NCBI RefSeq assembly: GCF_002920915.1
Contig: NZ_PQVF01000007.1
Span: 270,272 to 334,271, forward strand
DNA from: Solitalea longa
GTDB lineage: Bacteria > Bacteroidota > Bacteroidia > Sphingobacteriales > Sphingobacteriaceae
DNA: 64,000 nt
Reading direction: 5' to 3'
Positions 18,501 to 27,205 of the stretch are shown here, piece after piece (position 1 is the first letter of the stretch; every line of letters starts with the position of its first letter). The translations under genes and the position numbers were made by a program. The notes beneath the pieces are model-generated. The model worked only from the letters and a program-made list of their open reading frames with translations. It searched no databases and had not been told where the DNA came from.

Positions 18501-19906
18501 TCTATCCCAACAAGTGTTAATATGGGGATGTATACAATAAGAATGATGATTTCTCCGAAGGCTGCACTTTTCCTGATCTTTGACGCAGAACTATAAACTT
18601 CAGCATCCATTTCATGTTGAGTAAGTCTATTGCTCAGTTTTCTTAATCCTAAATGATGCATGGTGGCTTCGACAATAATCACTGCGCCATCTACAATCAA
18701 CCCAAAATCAATAGCTCCCAGTGACATTAAGTTAGCTGAAACCCCAAATACATTCATCATTCCTAAGGCGAATAACATTGATAATGGAATGGCCGATGCT
18801 ACTATTAATCCTGCTCGCAGGTTTCCAAGAAAAACAACCAATACGAGAATGACAATCAGTGCTCCTTCGATCAGGTTTTTTTCTACTGTACTTATAGCGC
18901 GATCGACGAGGTCTGTACGGTCAAGAAAGGCTTCCACTTCTATATCTGCCGGAAGGGATCTTTTAACCGTTTCCATCTTTTCTTTGACGAGACTCACCAC
19001 TTCGGCACTATTACTCCCTTTAAGCATCATTACAATTCCGCCCACTACTTCATTTTCGCCATTTCGTGTCATGGCCCCATATCGTATCGCACTTCCAAAC
19101 TGGACTTTAGCAACATCTTTTATTAGGATGGGAACACCGTCTTCATTTTTTACGATGATGTTCCGAATATCATCAAGCGAGGATACAAGTCCGATTCCTC
19201 TTATAAAATAGGCATTTGGCTTTTTGTCGATGTAAGCGCCTCCGGTGTTTTGATTATTTTTTTCAAGTGCTGTGAATATGTCCGAAACAGTAATATTAAT
19301 GGCTTTTAATCGATCGGGATTAACAGCTACCTCATATTGTTTCAAGACTCCTCCAAAGCTGTTTACTTCCGCTACTCCCGGTGTTCCATACAATTGTCGG
19401 GCTACGATCCAATCTTGCATGGTTCGTAAATCCATCGCATTGTATTTATGTTCACTACCTTTTTTAGGATAAATTACATATTGATATACTTCTCCTAAAC
19501 CGGTACTTACCGGAGCTAATTCTGGCGTGCCAACTCCGTGAGGTATTTGACTTTCAGCCTGTTTTAGTTTTTCATTAATAAGTTGGCGAGCAAAATAGAT
19601 ATTAACATCATCATGAAACACCACCGTGATCACTGATAATCCAAATCGTGAAATGGACCTAATTTCTTCAAGGTCAGGTAAATTTGCTAAACTTTGCTCA
19701 ATAGGATAGGTTACAAACTGCTCAACCTCCTGCGAAGCCAGAGTTGGCGTATTTGTGATAATCTGAACCTGGTTATTGGTAATATCAGGCACGGCATCAA
19801 TAGGTAGTTTGGTTGCACTCCAAATCCCCCATATTATTAACGCCAAAGTGAAAAGGGCAATAATGAGCTTATTCTTTATTGAAAAATGAATGACTTTATC
19901 TAACAT
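15578..19906 (-). CDS. CzcA/CusA RND metal-efflux permease fused to TolC-like outer-membrane protein
   Basis: The 1442-aa protein has an RND permease in residues 1 to about 1030 (start MLDKVIHFSIKNKLI; TM4 motif DFGLIVDGAVIIVEA) and a TolC-type domain in about 1056-1442 with two long helical hairpin regions. The junction holds a hydrophobic stretch ending VNFSASAQ, which looks like a retained signal peptide with a signal-peptidase I site. Such fusions occur in Bacteroidetes. Canonical permeases are about 1040 aa, so the extra ~400 residues are the channel. With the adjacent CzcB it forms a full tripartite pump for divalent metals, driven by proton import. Confidence 0.92.
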   Translation of the reverse strand: MLDKVIHFSIKNKLIIALFTLALIIWGIWSATKLPIDAVPDITNNQVQIITNTPTLASQEVEQFVTYPIEQSLANLPDLEEIRSISRFGLSVITVVFHDDVNIYFARQLINEKLKQAESQIPHGVGTPELAPVSTGLGEVYQYVIYPKKGSEHKYNAMDLRTMQDWIVARQLYGTPGVAEVNSFGGVLKQYEVAVNPDRLKAINITVSDIFTALEKNNQNTGGAYIDKKPNAYFIRGIGLVSSLDDIRNIIVKNEDGVPILIKDVAKVQFGSAIRYGAMTRNGENEVVGGIVMMLKGSNSAEVVSLVKEKMETVKRSLPADIEVEAFLDRTDLVDRAISTVEKNLIEGALIVILVLVVFLGNLRAGLIVASAIPLSMLFALGMMNVFGVSANLMSLGAIDFGLIVDGAVIIVEATMHHLGLRKLSNRLTQHEMDAEVYSSASKIRKSAAFGEIIILIVYIPILTLVGIEGKMFRPMAQTVGFAILGALILSLTYIPMMCARFLPKQLSEKKNISDRIMEYFQRKYEPVIQWAIRVKYYVVTAAVALLVLSIFLFTRLGGEFIPQLQEGDYAFHCILPQGSSLSQSVETSMQVSRILKQFPEVKQVIGKTGSAEVPTDPMPPEASDIMIILKDKDEWTTTDDYNELARMMEEKLEAIPGVFFEANQPIQMRFNELMTGIRQDVAIKIFGGNIDDLAKLAPEIAKVIQSVSGTTSPQIERTTGLPQITIQYDRSRMANYGLNIEDVNSVVSAGFAGEAAGVVFENERKFDLVVRLDSAYRTSIEDVNNLFIPTSNGSQIPLKQIATISFKEGPAQISREDAKRRIVIGFNVKGRDVQSVVKEIREKLDEQVKLPTGYYYTFGGTFENLEKASKRLSLAVPIALLLIFSLLYFTFNSLKQAALIFTAIPMAAIGGVFALLMRGMPFSISAGVGFIALFGVAVLNGIVLIGTFNQLEKEGMSDVVARVLEGTKIRLRPVLMTATVASLGFLPMAISTGAGAEVQKPLATVVIGGLITATFLTLVVLPLLYILFAGKKSKVLKPIASVMIALLITVNFSASAQDNPTTKRISLLNAIDTALKNNLQVQVNELQIQKSKAQVKTSFDLAKTGFFVENEDMNPSDKDGLLKIGLSQELSWPGVYTARKDVFNERLKFSEFNKNKTITELKRNIRSTYYSIWYLQDKRFLYNRLDSIYTELYNAVALKVKTGESAGLDQIAVDAKLKELKVQIQQIEKDIQLQQQDFKRFLNTADDLLPELKPLNKVIVDYSDQFQSDKHPIIQLQQQNVNIATAEVKVQKRTLLPDLSGRFYSQRLYGYDNNPYSGYSVSIGIPLAFGSFKNKIKAAQIESYAQEKQLIADRQLLITGFNQAVKQLERNNSMLSFYETTGLKQAQEIIKAATTSYRLGEISFTELSQYLTQAIDIQKNYLENLNQYNQSAIQFNYIINN

Positions 19907-20102
19907 TTTATTTTGGTTAGGGTAATAACGGCCTTTAAACCATCGACAGTAATGCTCAATGGTAAGGAAGGACGCGATTAAATTATTCGGATCTTTTTAT
20001 TCCGCGCTTTTTGCCGGCATTGGGGGATAATCTTTTATGAATAAAAAAGATATACCAATGCTAATGGCACAGTTTAATTTTAATTAAAAAGAAAAAATAG
20101 AT

Positions 20103-20414
20103 TTAAGACCTTGGAGGCTGCCAAATGTGCGAGGAGATTTTGGGAATAGAAAATGGTATATGAACTGTAATATGTTCAATAAAATGTGTCAGTTCAAATG
20201 ATACTAAAAGCGGTTCTGTGGTGTTTATAGCAATGCTGCAACAGGAACATAAGCAAAAGGGCGAGCAATTTTCTTGTTCATGGTTATGAGAATCATGGTT
20301 ACCAGCATTACCTTCCTGCTCTTGTGTAATTTTTTTACACTCAATATTATCTCCGCATGGCACGCAAATTAATACGAGCATGTACAGACTTAATATGTAG
20401 CACAACCATTTCAC
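20103..20414 (-). CDS. Small Cys/His-rich membrane or exported protein (DUF6660-like)
   Basis: The 103-aa protein has an N-terminal hydrophobic segment (WLCYILSLYMLVLICVPC), a His/Asp/Asn-rich section (GNHDSHNHEQEN) and a Cys cluster (CSPFCLCSCCS). It ends in a Pro-rich tail (IWQPPRS). This matches the DUF6660-type small proteins that sit beside RND metal pumps in Bacteroidetes. A role in metal binding at the cell surface or as a modulator of the pump is plausible, but no function is established. It lies about 200 bp upstream of the CzcA-TolC gene on the same strand. Confidence 0.7.
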   Translation of the reverse strand: MKWLCYILSLYMLVLICVPCGDNIECKKITQEQEGNAGNHDSHNHEQENCSPFCLCSCCSIAINTTEPLLVSFELTHFIEHITVHIPFSIPKISSHIWQPPRS

Positions 20415-20475
20415 CAGTGCAAATATATAATTATTAGCTATACCTGATAATAAAGAGACGTATGTAACAAAGACT

Positions 20476-21708
20476 TTAAAAATAAGAAGAAATGCCGAAC
20501 TGAAAACCGCCTGTTTTAGCAGGTGGGTTGCCTAAAATATCCTGTTGCCAATTGTACAAATAGTTGAAGCGAATAACGGATTGAGCGGATGGCCGCCAGC
20601 TGATGGCTCCGGAAATTCCCCAGTAATCGTCCGCTATGTTCTGATTGTTTTCGTTAAAACGGCCCACGTTCCAGTCTACGTACTCCAATCTTGCTGCAAC
20701 GTTAATGACTGATTTTTCAAAGTCCAAAATAGGCCTCCTTAAAACTGGCTGCACGATGTCCAGAAAACCGCCTTTTTGTTTTCTGCCAAATTGCTGTGTA
20801 TAGCTACCTGGCACATCCACCCAAACCCAGGAGAATTCTCCATTCAGGTGAGTATTTAGCTTCGGCAGAACTGAATTAAAATCAAGCGCAAATACGTCAA
20901 CATGTCTGCGCTTATCCAGGGTTAAGCCATCTTCTTCAAATTTATTGTACACACCACCCATATAAGAAATGCCTAACTCGCCTACTTTTTTATGCCTGAT
21001 TGCGGCTTTACCCGTCATCAACGGAACTCCGTTAAAGCTCTCCTCAAAACGTTCCTGGTTGAGTTTGCTGGCCGGAAGGAAAGTTTTGTTTTTCGTATTC
21101 TCGATGATCTGGTTATCAAAACCATTCGTCAAATAACCTTCATAAGCTAAAACCCAATCTCCGGTAAATTTCTTGCCGTAAACTCCAAAACCCACATTGC
21201 TCCAGGTTGCCGGAAGCATTTGAGTAGCCGAAACAGGCCTATCCACAAATTCCCATTTTGGCCCATCATGGTTTTGGTTAAAAGAACCAATGGGATTCAT
21301 AATAATGCCTCCTCTAAAATTAACCAATGGATTCAATTCAAAGTCGATCGCGGCAAATTCTATATTGATCTCCTTTGCTCCGTCCTCAAATTCAATTTCC
21401 GTTAGAAATTTCACCCTTTTCATTACCGTAGAGGCAGCGAAAAGCGTAAAACGCCTCATTTGAAAACTGCTACCTTCCGTTATACCATCTGTAGTTAAAT
21501 GCTGATAGTTAGCCTCAACATACCCCCCAAATGCTATCGGCAATTTGCCAAAACTTAAAAATGGGCGATTATACACCGCATCCATATTCATAGTCAGTTT
21601 TGAAGTATCCTGTGCCTGACGTTTAAGCAAGGATGAATCGATCTGAGCAAATCCGGATGTGGTTAATAAGAATGTGAAACTGATAAATGTGAATAAACGT
21701 AAGTTCAT
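20476..21708 (-). CDS. Outer-membrane porin (OprO/OprP-like)
   Basis: The 410-aa product has a signal peptide (FTFLLTTSGFAQ) and a beta-barrel pattern with many alternating strands and a terminal Phe (FQFGISSYF). The segment GGYVEANYQHLTTDG...FQMRRFTLFAASTVMKRVKFLTEIEFE is the hallmark of phosphate-selective porin-type barrels. It is one base from the Rieske gene and forms an operon with it and the di-heme gene. The substrate is not evident; the neighbourhood suggests anions or metal complexes linked to redox activity. Confidence 0.85.
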   Translation of the reverse strand: MNLRLFTFISFTFLLTTSGFAQIDSSLLKRQAQDTSKLTMNMDAVYNRPFLSFGKLPIAFGGYVEANYQHLTTDGITEGSSFQMRRFTLFAASTVMKRVKFLTEIEFEDGAKEINIEFAAIDFELNPLVNFRGGIIMNPIGSFNQNHDGPKWEFVDRPVSATQMLPATWSNVGFGVYGKKFTGDWVLAYEGYLTNGFDNQIIENTKNKTFLPASKLNQERFEESFNGVPLMTGKAAIRHKKVGELGISYMGGVYNKFEEDGLTLDKRRHVDVFALDFNSVLPKLNTHLNGEFSWVWVDVPGSYTQQFGRKQKGGFLDIVQPVLRRPILDFEKSVINVAARLEYVDWNVGRFNENNQNIADDYWGISGAISWRPSAQSVIRFNYLYNWQQDILGNPPAKTGGFQFGISSYF

Positions 21709-21709
21709 A

Positions 21710-22156
21710 TTACTTCTTTCTTAGATCAATAAAAAGTTGATCATTCATAATTGATACGGGGAATTTCCTTAAATTTTCTTCTGCGGGCCCTTGAGTTACT
21801 GTTCCTTTCTTGTCAAACTCGCTGCCGTGCCCTGGGCAATGCAATGAATCTCCTGCCACTTGCACCTCAGCCCCTGCATGGGTACATTGTAGCCAAAGTG
21901 CGCTGTATTCCTGCTCATTCAATCGATACACACAAATAGGAAATTGTAAAGCATCATTTTTTACCAATAGGTAAGAGCGATATACATTTGCTCCTTTTTT
22001 TACATCCAAAAATTCGGACATTGGCACCGATAAACCGTTTGCACTCATTAAGCCGCTTGTATAATGAACGGTGTTGCAGGAAGCCAATGCACTTGCAAGT
22101 GAAGGACCAGCCAAACAGGCTATGCAAGTTTTTAAAATAAATTCACTTCTTTTCAT
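21710..22156 (-). CDS. Exported Rieske [2Fe-2S] protein
   Basis: The 148-aa protein has the Rieske motifs CTH (91-93) and CPGHGSEFD (107 on), giving the Cys2His2 cluster ligands. The N-terminus (MKRSEFILKTCIACLAG...ASALASC) is a signal or lipoprotein-like leader, so the cluster sits outside the cytoplasm. It lies between the di-heme oxidoreductase (11 bp away) and the porin (1 bp away), which suggests electron transfer with the haem protein in the periplasm. Confidence 0.9.
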   Translation of the reverse strand: MKRSEFILKTCIACLAGPSLASALASCNTVHYTSGLMSANGLSVPMSEFLDVKKGANVYRSYLLVKNDALQFPICVYRLNEQEYSALWLQCTHAGAEVQVAGDSLHCPGHGSEFDKKGTVTQGPAEENLRKFPVSIMNDQLFIDLRKK

Positions 22157-22167
22157 GGCCTATGGAA

Positions 22168-23367
22168 TTACAAACTTTCCAAGAATTTGATCAGCTTTTG
22201 TTTTTCTGATTCGGTTAGTTGGTTAAACCTGTCGTTACTATTTTGAGCTTCACCGCCGTGCAATAAAATAGCTTGTTCAATGCTTCTGGCCCTGCCGTCG
22301 TGCAATAAGAAACATTGTCCGCCTTGTGAATTTTTCGACAAACCCAAGCCCCAAAGAGGAGGAGTTCTCCATTCAGCCGTTTTGGCCGAACCTTCGGTGT
22401 ATCCATCGTCCAACCCCGGTCCCATATCATGCAATAAAAGGTCTGTGTATGGATGGAAAATTTGGTTTGCCAATGCTGCAATAGGCGATGTGCCCGTTTT
22501 AAGCTCTTGTTTATGGCAGGTTTCGCAACCAATGTTTATAAAGAGTTGTTTTCCGCTAATAATATCAGGGTCATTTTGATTGCGTTGAATTGGAGCTTTC
22601 AAGGTTTTCAGGTAAAAAACTACATCCAGTACCGTTTGATTACTTATTTCCGGATCAACTACCTGACCTGAATATGTATCCTTAGACTCATAGAAGGAGG
22701 TAATTCCCATATCCTGGTTGTAAGCATTGGCTGTTTGTTGCATTAGATCATAAGCAGCGGCTTTTTTGCCAAACCTTGCTATGTATTTACCATTATTATT
22801 AATGGAATTCGGTCTTAATGTAGCATAAGCAGGAACTTTGATCCAGTTTGGAATACCGCTGATGCCATCGCCGTTCGCATCTTGTGGATCCGCCATGGCC
22901 ATAATATCAGCATCGGTTACTGCATCCAGAAAACCTAAACCAGTATTGGCTGGTGGAGTAAATGAAGAAAAGGTAGCTCCGGCTGGAATTTGCTCAGGTT
23001 GAAAACCCGGAACAGCACGGTTTTGTAATTGCGGCCCTCCTTGATGAAGGTATTGATTGCCGGTTTCATTGATCTGACCGAAGCGGGTAAGAGTAGTAAA
23101 AGGATGGCCTTTCCCATCGCCGGCATGACAACTTCCACATGAAGTGGCCACGAACATTGGGCCCAATCCTGTTGCTGTGGTAAACACATCGTCATTAAAG
23201 GCAACATCACCTTTTAAGAATTGAGCATTTTCGGCATATGTAAGGCCTTCAAGGGGCCCATCTAATATCTCATCATCTTTAGGAAGAGAGGGAGAAGTTT
23301 TTTCGCAACCAATAAGCAAACTGCTCATGCCAATTATAACATAGAGCACAATTAATTTTTTGTCCAT
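22168..23367 (-). CDS. Di-heme oxidoreductase-like cytochrome c lipoprotein
   Basis: The 399-aa protein has a lipoprotein signal (MSSLLIGCEK) and two c-type haem sites, CGSCH (77-81) and CETCH (about 281-285). The sequence around them (GLGPMFVATSCGSCHAGDG, RTPPLWGLG, LLHDGRARSIEQAILLHGGEA) matches the di-heme oxidoreductase (thiol oxidoreductase, DHOR) family, distantly related to di-haem peroxidases. It starts the three-gene operon with the Rieske protein and porin and is divergent from the DtxR-type regulator, so it is probably controlled by metal levels. Confidence 0.9.
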   Translation of the reverse strand: MDKKLIVLYVIIGMSSLLIGCEKTSPSLPKDDEILDGPLEGLTYAENAQFLKGDVAFNDDVFTTATGLGPMFVATSCGSCHAGDGKGHPFTTLTRFGQINETGNQYLHQGGPQLQNRAVPGFQPEQIPAGATFSSFTPPANTGLGFLDAVTDADIMAMADPQDANGDGISGIPNWIKVPAYATLRPNSINNNGKYIARFGKKAAAYDLMQQTANAYNQDMGITSFYESKDTYSGQVVDPEISNQTVLDVVFYLKTLKAPIQRNQNDPDIISGKQLFINIGCETCHKQELKTGTSPIAALANQIFHPYTDLLLHDMGPGLDDGYTEGSAKTAEWRTPPLWGLGLSKNSQGGQCFLLHDGRARSIEQAILLHGGEAQNSNDRFNQLTESEKQKLIKFLESL

Positions 23368-23397
23368 TTTGGTGTATTATAAAGCAAAAATATGTAT

Positions 23398-23415
23398 TTT
23401 TAGACGTATCTAAAA
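23398..23415. promoter_or_regulatory. Palindromic operator candidate for the DtxR-type regulator
   Basis: TTTTAGACGTATCTAAAA (7-bp arms, 4-base centre) sits in the 115-bp space between the divergent di-heme and DtxR-type genes. A second, smaller inverted motif, TTAG-N5-CTAA at 23467-23479, overlaps the regulator's start region. Size and symmetry fit DtxR/MntR-family operators; binding is inferred. Confidence 0.6.
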
Positions 23416-23482
23416 TTTATTTTAAGGCGAACTAATGCAATAACTACAAATAGTTAAAAAATAAACTTAGCCTTACTAAAAA

Positions 23483-24139
23483 ATGGTGTCTACTACGGAA
23501 GAAAATTATCTTAAGACCATACAATTATTATCCAATAAGGCAGAGGTCAATAGCTTCTTAAGCATTGCTAAAGAGTTGAAAGTATTTCCCTCTTCAGTTA
23601 CTAGCATGACTAAAAAGCTGGAAAGCAAAGGATGGGTTATCTACGAATCGGGGCGATCAGTAAAACTTACAAATCAAGGTGAAATCGAAGCACTAAAAAT
23701 CATTCGAAAACATCGACTTATTGAACTCTTTTTAATGGAAGTATTAAAAATGGGTTGGGCAGAAGTACATGAAATTGCAGAACAGATGGAGCATATCAAA
23801 TCAGAACTATTTTTTAATCAATTAGATAAACTATTAGGACACCCAAGATTTGATCCCCACGGAGAAGCAATACCCGATGTTAATGGTAAAATAAAGCTTA
23901 GAAATACAATCCCATTAAGCGCCTTAAAAGTTGGAAATAAAGCAACTTTTGTTGCTGTCACCGACGAATCAAGCGATTTTTTGAGGTTTCTTGATAAAAT
24001 TAACTTATCCATTAACAGCAATATCGAAGTTCTTCAAATTGAAAGCTATGACGGATCAGTAACTTTTAAATCAGATAAAATTAAAGGACTGACAATAAGT
24101 TCTAAAGTTGCCGAAAGGTTGTTGACAATAAGTAAATAA
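23483..24139 (+). CDS. DtxR/MntR-family metal-dependent transcriptional repressor
   Basis: The 218-aa protein has an N-terminal winged HTH (TTEENYLKTIQLLS...VFPSSVTSMTKKLESKGWV), a dimerisation/metal domain with the VHEIAEQMEHIKSE pattern that supplies His/Glu ligands, and a C-terminal FeoA/SH3-like domain. The family represses genes when Mn or Fe is bound. It is divergent from the di-heme/Rieske/porin operon and the only gene on the plus strand in the metal cargo. The palindrome in between suggests auto- and cross-regulation. Confidence 0.9.
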   Translation: MVSTTEENYLKTIQLLSNKAEVNSFLSIAKELKVFPSSVTSMTKKLESKGWVIYESGRSVKLTNQGEIEALKIIRKHRLIELFLMEVLKMGWAEVHEIAEQMEHIKSELFFNQLDKLLGHPRFDPHGEAIPDVNGKIKLRNTIPLSALKVGNKATFVAVTDESSDFLRFLDKINLSINSNIEVLQIESYDGSVTFKSDKIKGLTISSKVAERLLTISK

Positions 24140-24190
24140 TCACCCATAGGTAATCAGTAAAATGAAAACTTGTCACTAAATAAAAAACAA

Positions 24191-24216
24191 AAACGGTGAA
24201 GCATGCCTCACCGTTT
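24191..24216. terminator. Hairpin terminator between convergent genes
   Basis: AAACGGTGA pairs with TCACCGTTT around an inner GCATGC palindrome, with A- and T-rich flanks. It lies between the convergent DtxR-type and HMA genes. Confidence 0.75.
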
Positions 24217-24262
24217 ATATGATTTTTAGGACAAAGTACCCTAATTGGTATAGCGATTTAGA

Positions 24263-24871
24263 TTAATTGTTTTTAACAACCTCTGCACGGTATTTACTTG
24301 ATTCGCCTTCGGCACTAAACTCTTCAATGATCTTTATCATTTGATCCACTGAAAACTTTGATTGATCAAATACAACCTTTGCAATACCAGTATCAAAATT
24401 TACTTCGCTTTGCTTAACGCCTTTTTGCTTATAAAGGGCTTTCTCAATTCCTTTAGCACAGCCACTGGCGCAGGTCATACCAGATACTTTAAAGAACACG
24501 GTTTGAATCCCGCTTTTTGAAGTCTCCTGAATAGCTGTTTCACGCTGATACTGACAACAACGATGCAACTTATCATATGCTTTCTGAGGAGCTTTTTCAC
24601 CTTCGGTATCATGTCCAACCGTTGCCACGGCTTTTTGAACAGATAAAAGATTAGCTGGGGCAGCATAGCTAACTTTTAACTGCTTTGTTTCTTCGTTCCA
24701 TTCGGCTGAATTTACACCCTGAACTTTCATTGCAGCACCCTCAATTCGTGTTTTGCACATACCACAATTGCCCGACACTTTAAAAGTTTCTGTTTTAAGT
24801 TCTTGAGCCATTGAGAAATGGGCAATAAAGCACATAAGTGCTGCTGTTAAAATGAATTTTAATTTTTTCAT
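24263..24871 (-). CDS. Exported protein with two heavy-metal-associated (HMA) domains
   Basis: The 202-aa protein has a signal peptide (ALMCFIAHFSMAQ) and two ferredoxin-like HMA domains, one with GNCGMCKTRIEGA (about residue 34) and one with GMTCASGCAKGIEKAL (about 131). The spacer between them contains RCCQY. HMA domains bind Cu(I) or other soft metals through Cys pairs; the second site has the longer CxxxC pattern. It is likely a periplasmic copper or metal shuttle. It follows the TonB receptor by 34 bp, so the pair probably share a transcript. Confidence 0.88.
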   Translation of the reverse strand: MKKLKFILTAALMCFIAHFSMAQELKTETFKVSGNCGMCKTRIEGAAMKVQGVNSAEWNEETKQLKVSYAAPANLLSVQKAVATVGHDTEGEKAPQKAYDKLHRCCQYQRETAIQETSKSGIQTVFFKVSGMTCASGCAKGIEKALYKQKGVKQSEVNFDTGIAKVVFDQSKFSVDQMIKIIEEFSAEGESSKYRAEVVKNN

Positions 24872-24905
24872 GTTATATTATTCTTTATGATTTAGTGAAT
24901 TTTAT

Positions 24906-27128
24906 TTATCTGTCAATTTTATACCTGAAACCGGTATAAATTCTTCGTCCTTCAATTGGCCCCCAGATGTAAGAGGCATCGAAAAAACCCGTGTTAGGAT
25001 CACCGGAACCTACGATGTAATTTTGCTGGCGAAAATCGAACAAATTCTCTGCTCCCATGTATAATTCAAAATTTCGCCAGTGACGAGTAAGCTGCAGGTT
25101 GATAGTTGAATAAGATTTCGAGAATTCCTTATAATCACTTATCTCATGCTGATAAGCCTCATTTAAATACGGCAATCTTTTACTTCCAAACCATTGCCAG
25201 GTAAAGTTGGCGTTCCATCTACGGTCAAAAGTTTCATAGAATAAGGAAGCTACCGCACGATGCTTAGATACATAAGGTTCAGTAAATCGTTGGCCATTGG
25301 TTTCACGGTACACATCGAGGTATTTGTATGAGAGCTTTAGCTCCACTGGTTTCAGGAGATAGTAAGAAGCTTCTACCTGAACATTATTAGCATATGATTC
25401 GCCTGTTAAGTTGTGAAAATATACTTTTGAAGGATCGGTATCGTAATCAGGAATGATCTTATTTGAAAATTGTGTTCTGTAAAGATCAATTCCGATGCTA
25501 CCGCTTCTGTAATCAAGTTCAAACTTTCTATTGGCATTAAAACCGTAGTTCAGGGCTTTTTCCAACTTTAATGGTTCTTCTATTACAATTTCCCGATTGC
25601 TAACCTTGATATTGACATTTTCAGCAAGAATATTGACTGATTTAAAACCGGTTCCCATAGTAAAACGCAAATCGGTATTTTTATCAACCGACCATTTTAC
25701 GTTTCCTCTTGGCGTAAGATTAAACTCTCCATTTGCCCAATCAGCACGCAAACCCGTAACTATTGACAAAGGGCGGTCTCCCGTACTGGTAAAGGTATTT
25801 TCTACAAAAACACCTGGCATATTGAGGTCGTTATTCAATTGCAAGTTTCCGAATTGTTCGTTGATCTTATCTAAACGATAACTTCCCCCCAAATTGATTG
25901 AATTCAGCTTGCCGATGGCTTGGTTGTAAATCAACCGAAGGTTGAGGCTTTGCTGTCGACCATTATTTGACCTTAAACCATAAAAGCCATCCATATCATG
26001 CAATACATACGTGTACTGCAAGCCCAAACTTTTGGAATTGCCTGTAGGCACTACAAAACCGGTACGCCCGTATAGCTCCAAACGGTTGGTGATTAATTGC
26101 TGCCCGTAGGCTGAAAGATCGCCTTGTTTTTGGCCAAAACTAAAGCTCTGCTGTCCGCCCATTCGCTCTTCATTTAAGTACTTCACAGAATTTTGAGAGA
26201 ACCATCCATTACCTGATTCATATTTCCATTTACTCAGTACGTTAATATTTTGCAGCATCGGCATATCTAGAAAAGAATCACCATTCTGATCCATTTTCTG
26301 TTTAAAACGATCGATATGGAAAGAGAATAAGGTACTAAGGTCTTTGTTCAGCTTAAACGTTTTGTCCACATTCAACTCGGCACGTGCATATGCATCGAGA
26401 TATCCGTTCACGAAAAGGTTATCAGTCCGCATCGGGTCTTTCAGCTCTACGTTAATCATTCCGCTGATGGATTCAGGTCCAACAATCACTGATCCAGGTC
26501 CTTTTACAATGTGTATCTGATCAATTTGCGTTCCCGGTATTCCGTACAAGCCGTAAGTAGAGCCCAATCCGGTAATAACAGGTGCATTTTCGGTTAGTAA
26601 TTGAGTGTATGATCCGGCGAGTCCCAATACCTGTAATTCTTTACTTCCGGTAACACCATCTCGATAGGTAACATCTACGGTAGTATTGGTCTGAAAACTT
26701 TCTCCCAGATTGCAACAGGCCGCTTTTTTCAGTTCTTTAGAAGTAAAAATCTCCGTTTTGCGGGGCTGAACAGAAATCATTGTTGATTCGCGCTGATGCG
26801 TAACCACCACTTCATCCAACTGGCGCCCACCAGTGACTAAAACTATTTTAATTTCTTTGCTATCGTCAACCAAAACGGTATCTGTTTGCAAACCTACAAA
26901 TGAGATCACCAATCGACGATCGGTAATACCATCTGCTTTAATTGTAAACTCTCCGGTAGTACTTGTACTTACCCCTAAGGCAGTATTTATCCACGACACA
27001 CTTGCCCCTGCAAGCGGAATTTCTTTTTTTTCCGGATTGAGTTCAAACACCCTGCCTTTGAGAATTTGCTGGGCATTTACATCAAAACCGACTATAAATA
27101 ATATTACAATTAGTATTAGACGTTTCAT
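24906..27128 (-). CDS. TonB-dependent outer-membrane receptor
   Basis: The 740-aa protein has a signal peptide (LIVILFIVGFDVNAQ) and an N-terminal carboxypeptidase-regulatory-like domain (ILKGRVFELNPEKKEIPLAGASVSW). A plug with QLDEVVVTHQR (TonB box region) and CNLGESFQTN...DVTYRDGVTGSKELQVLGL follows, then a C-terminal barrel ending FRYKIDR. The plug contains AACCNLGE, a Cys pair often seen in receptors within copper clusters. It probably imports or binds a metal complex. It precedes the HMA gene on the same strand and follows the HYC_CC_PP gene. Confidence 0.9.
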   Translation of the reverse strand: MKRLILIVILFIVGFDVNAQQILKGRVFELNPEKKEIPLAGASVSWINTALGVSTSTTGEFTIKADGITDRRLVISFVGLQTDTVLVDDSKEIKIVLVTGGRQLDEVVVTHQRESTMISVQPRKTEIFTSKELKKAACCNLGESFQTNTTVDVTYRDGVTGSKELQVLGLAGSYTQLLTENAPVITGLGSTYGLYGIPGTQIDQIHIVKGPGSVIVGPESISGMINVELKDPMRTDNLFVNGYLDAYARAELNVDKTFKLNKDLSTLFSFHIDRFKQKMDQNGDSFLDMPMLQNINVLSKWKYESGNGWFSQNSVKYLNEERMGGQQSFSFGQKQGDLSAYGQQLITNRLELYGRTGFVVPTGNSKSLGLQYTYVLHDMDGFYGLRSNNGRQQSLNLRLIYNQAIGKLNSINLGGSYRLDKINEQFGNLQLNNDLNMPGVFVENTFTSTGDRPLSIVTGLRADWANGEFNLTPRGNVKWSVDKNTDLRFTMGTGFKSVNILAENVNIKVSNREIVIEEPLKLEKALNYGFNANRKFELDYRSGSIGIDLYRTQFSNKIIPDYDTDPSKVYFHNLTGESYANNVQVEASYYLLKPVELKLSYKYLDVYRETNGQRFTEPYVSKHRAVASLFYETFDRRWNANFTWQWFGSKRLPYLNEAYQHEISDYKEFSKSYSTINLQLTRHWRNFELYMGAENLFDFRQQNYIVGSGDPNTGFFDASYIWGPIEGRRIYTGFRYKIDR

Positions 27129-27205
27129 TAAAAATCAAATTTGTATGACAATAAAATTCAGGGCAAAAACAGATTGTTTCTGCCAAATTGGTCAACAGAA
27201 AATGA

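Noticed and set aside
12122..19906. Frames on the plus strand within the metal pump genes
   Set aside because: They are shadows of strongly supported minus-strand genes and have no motifs.
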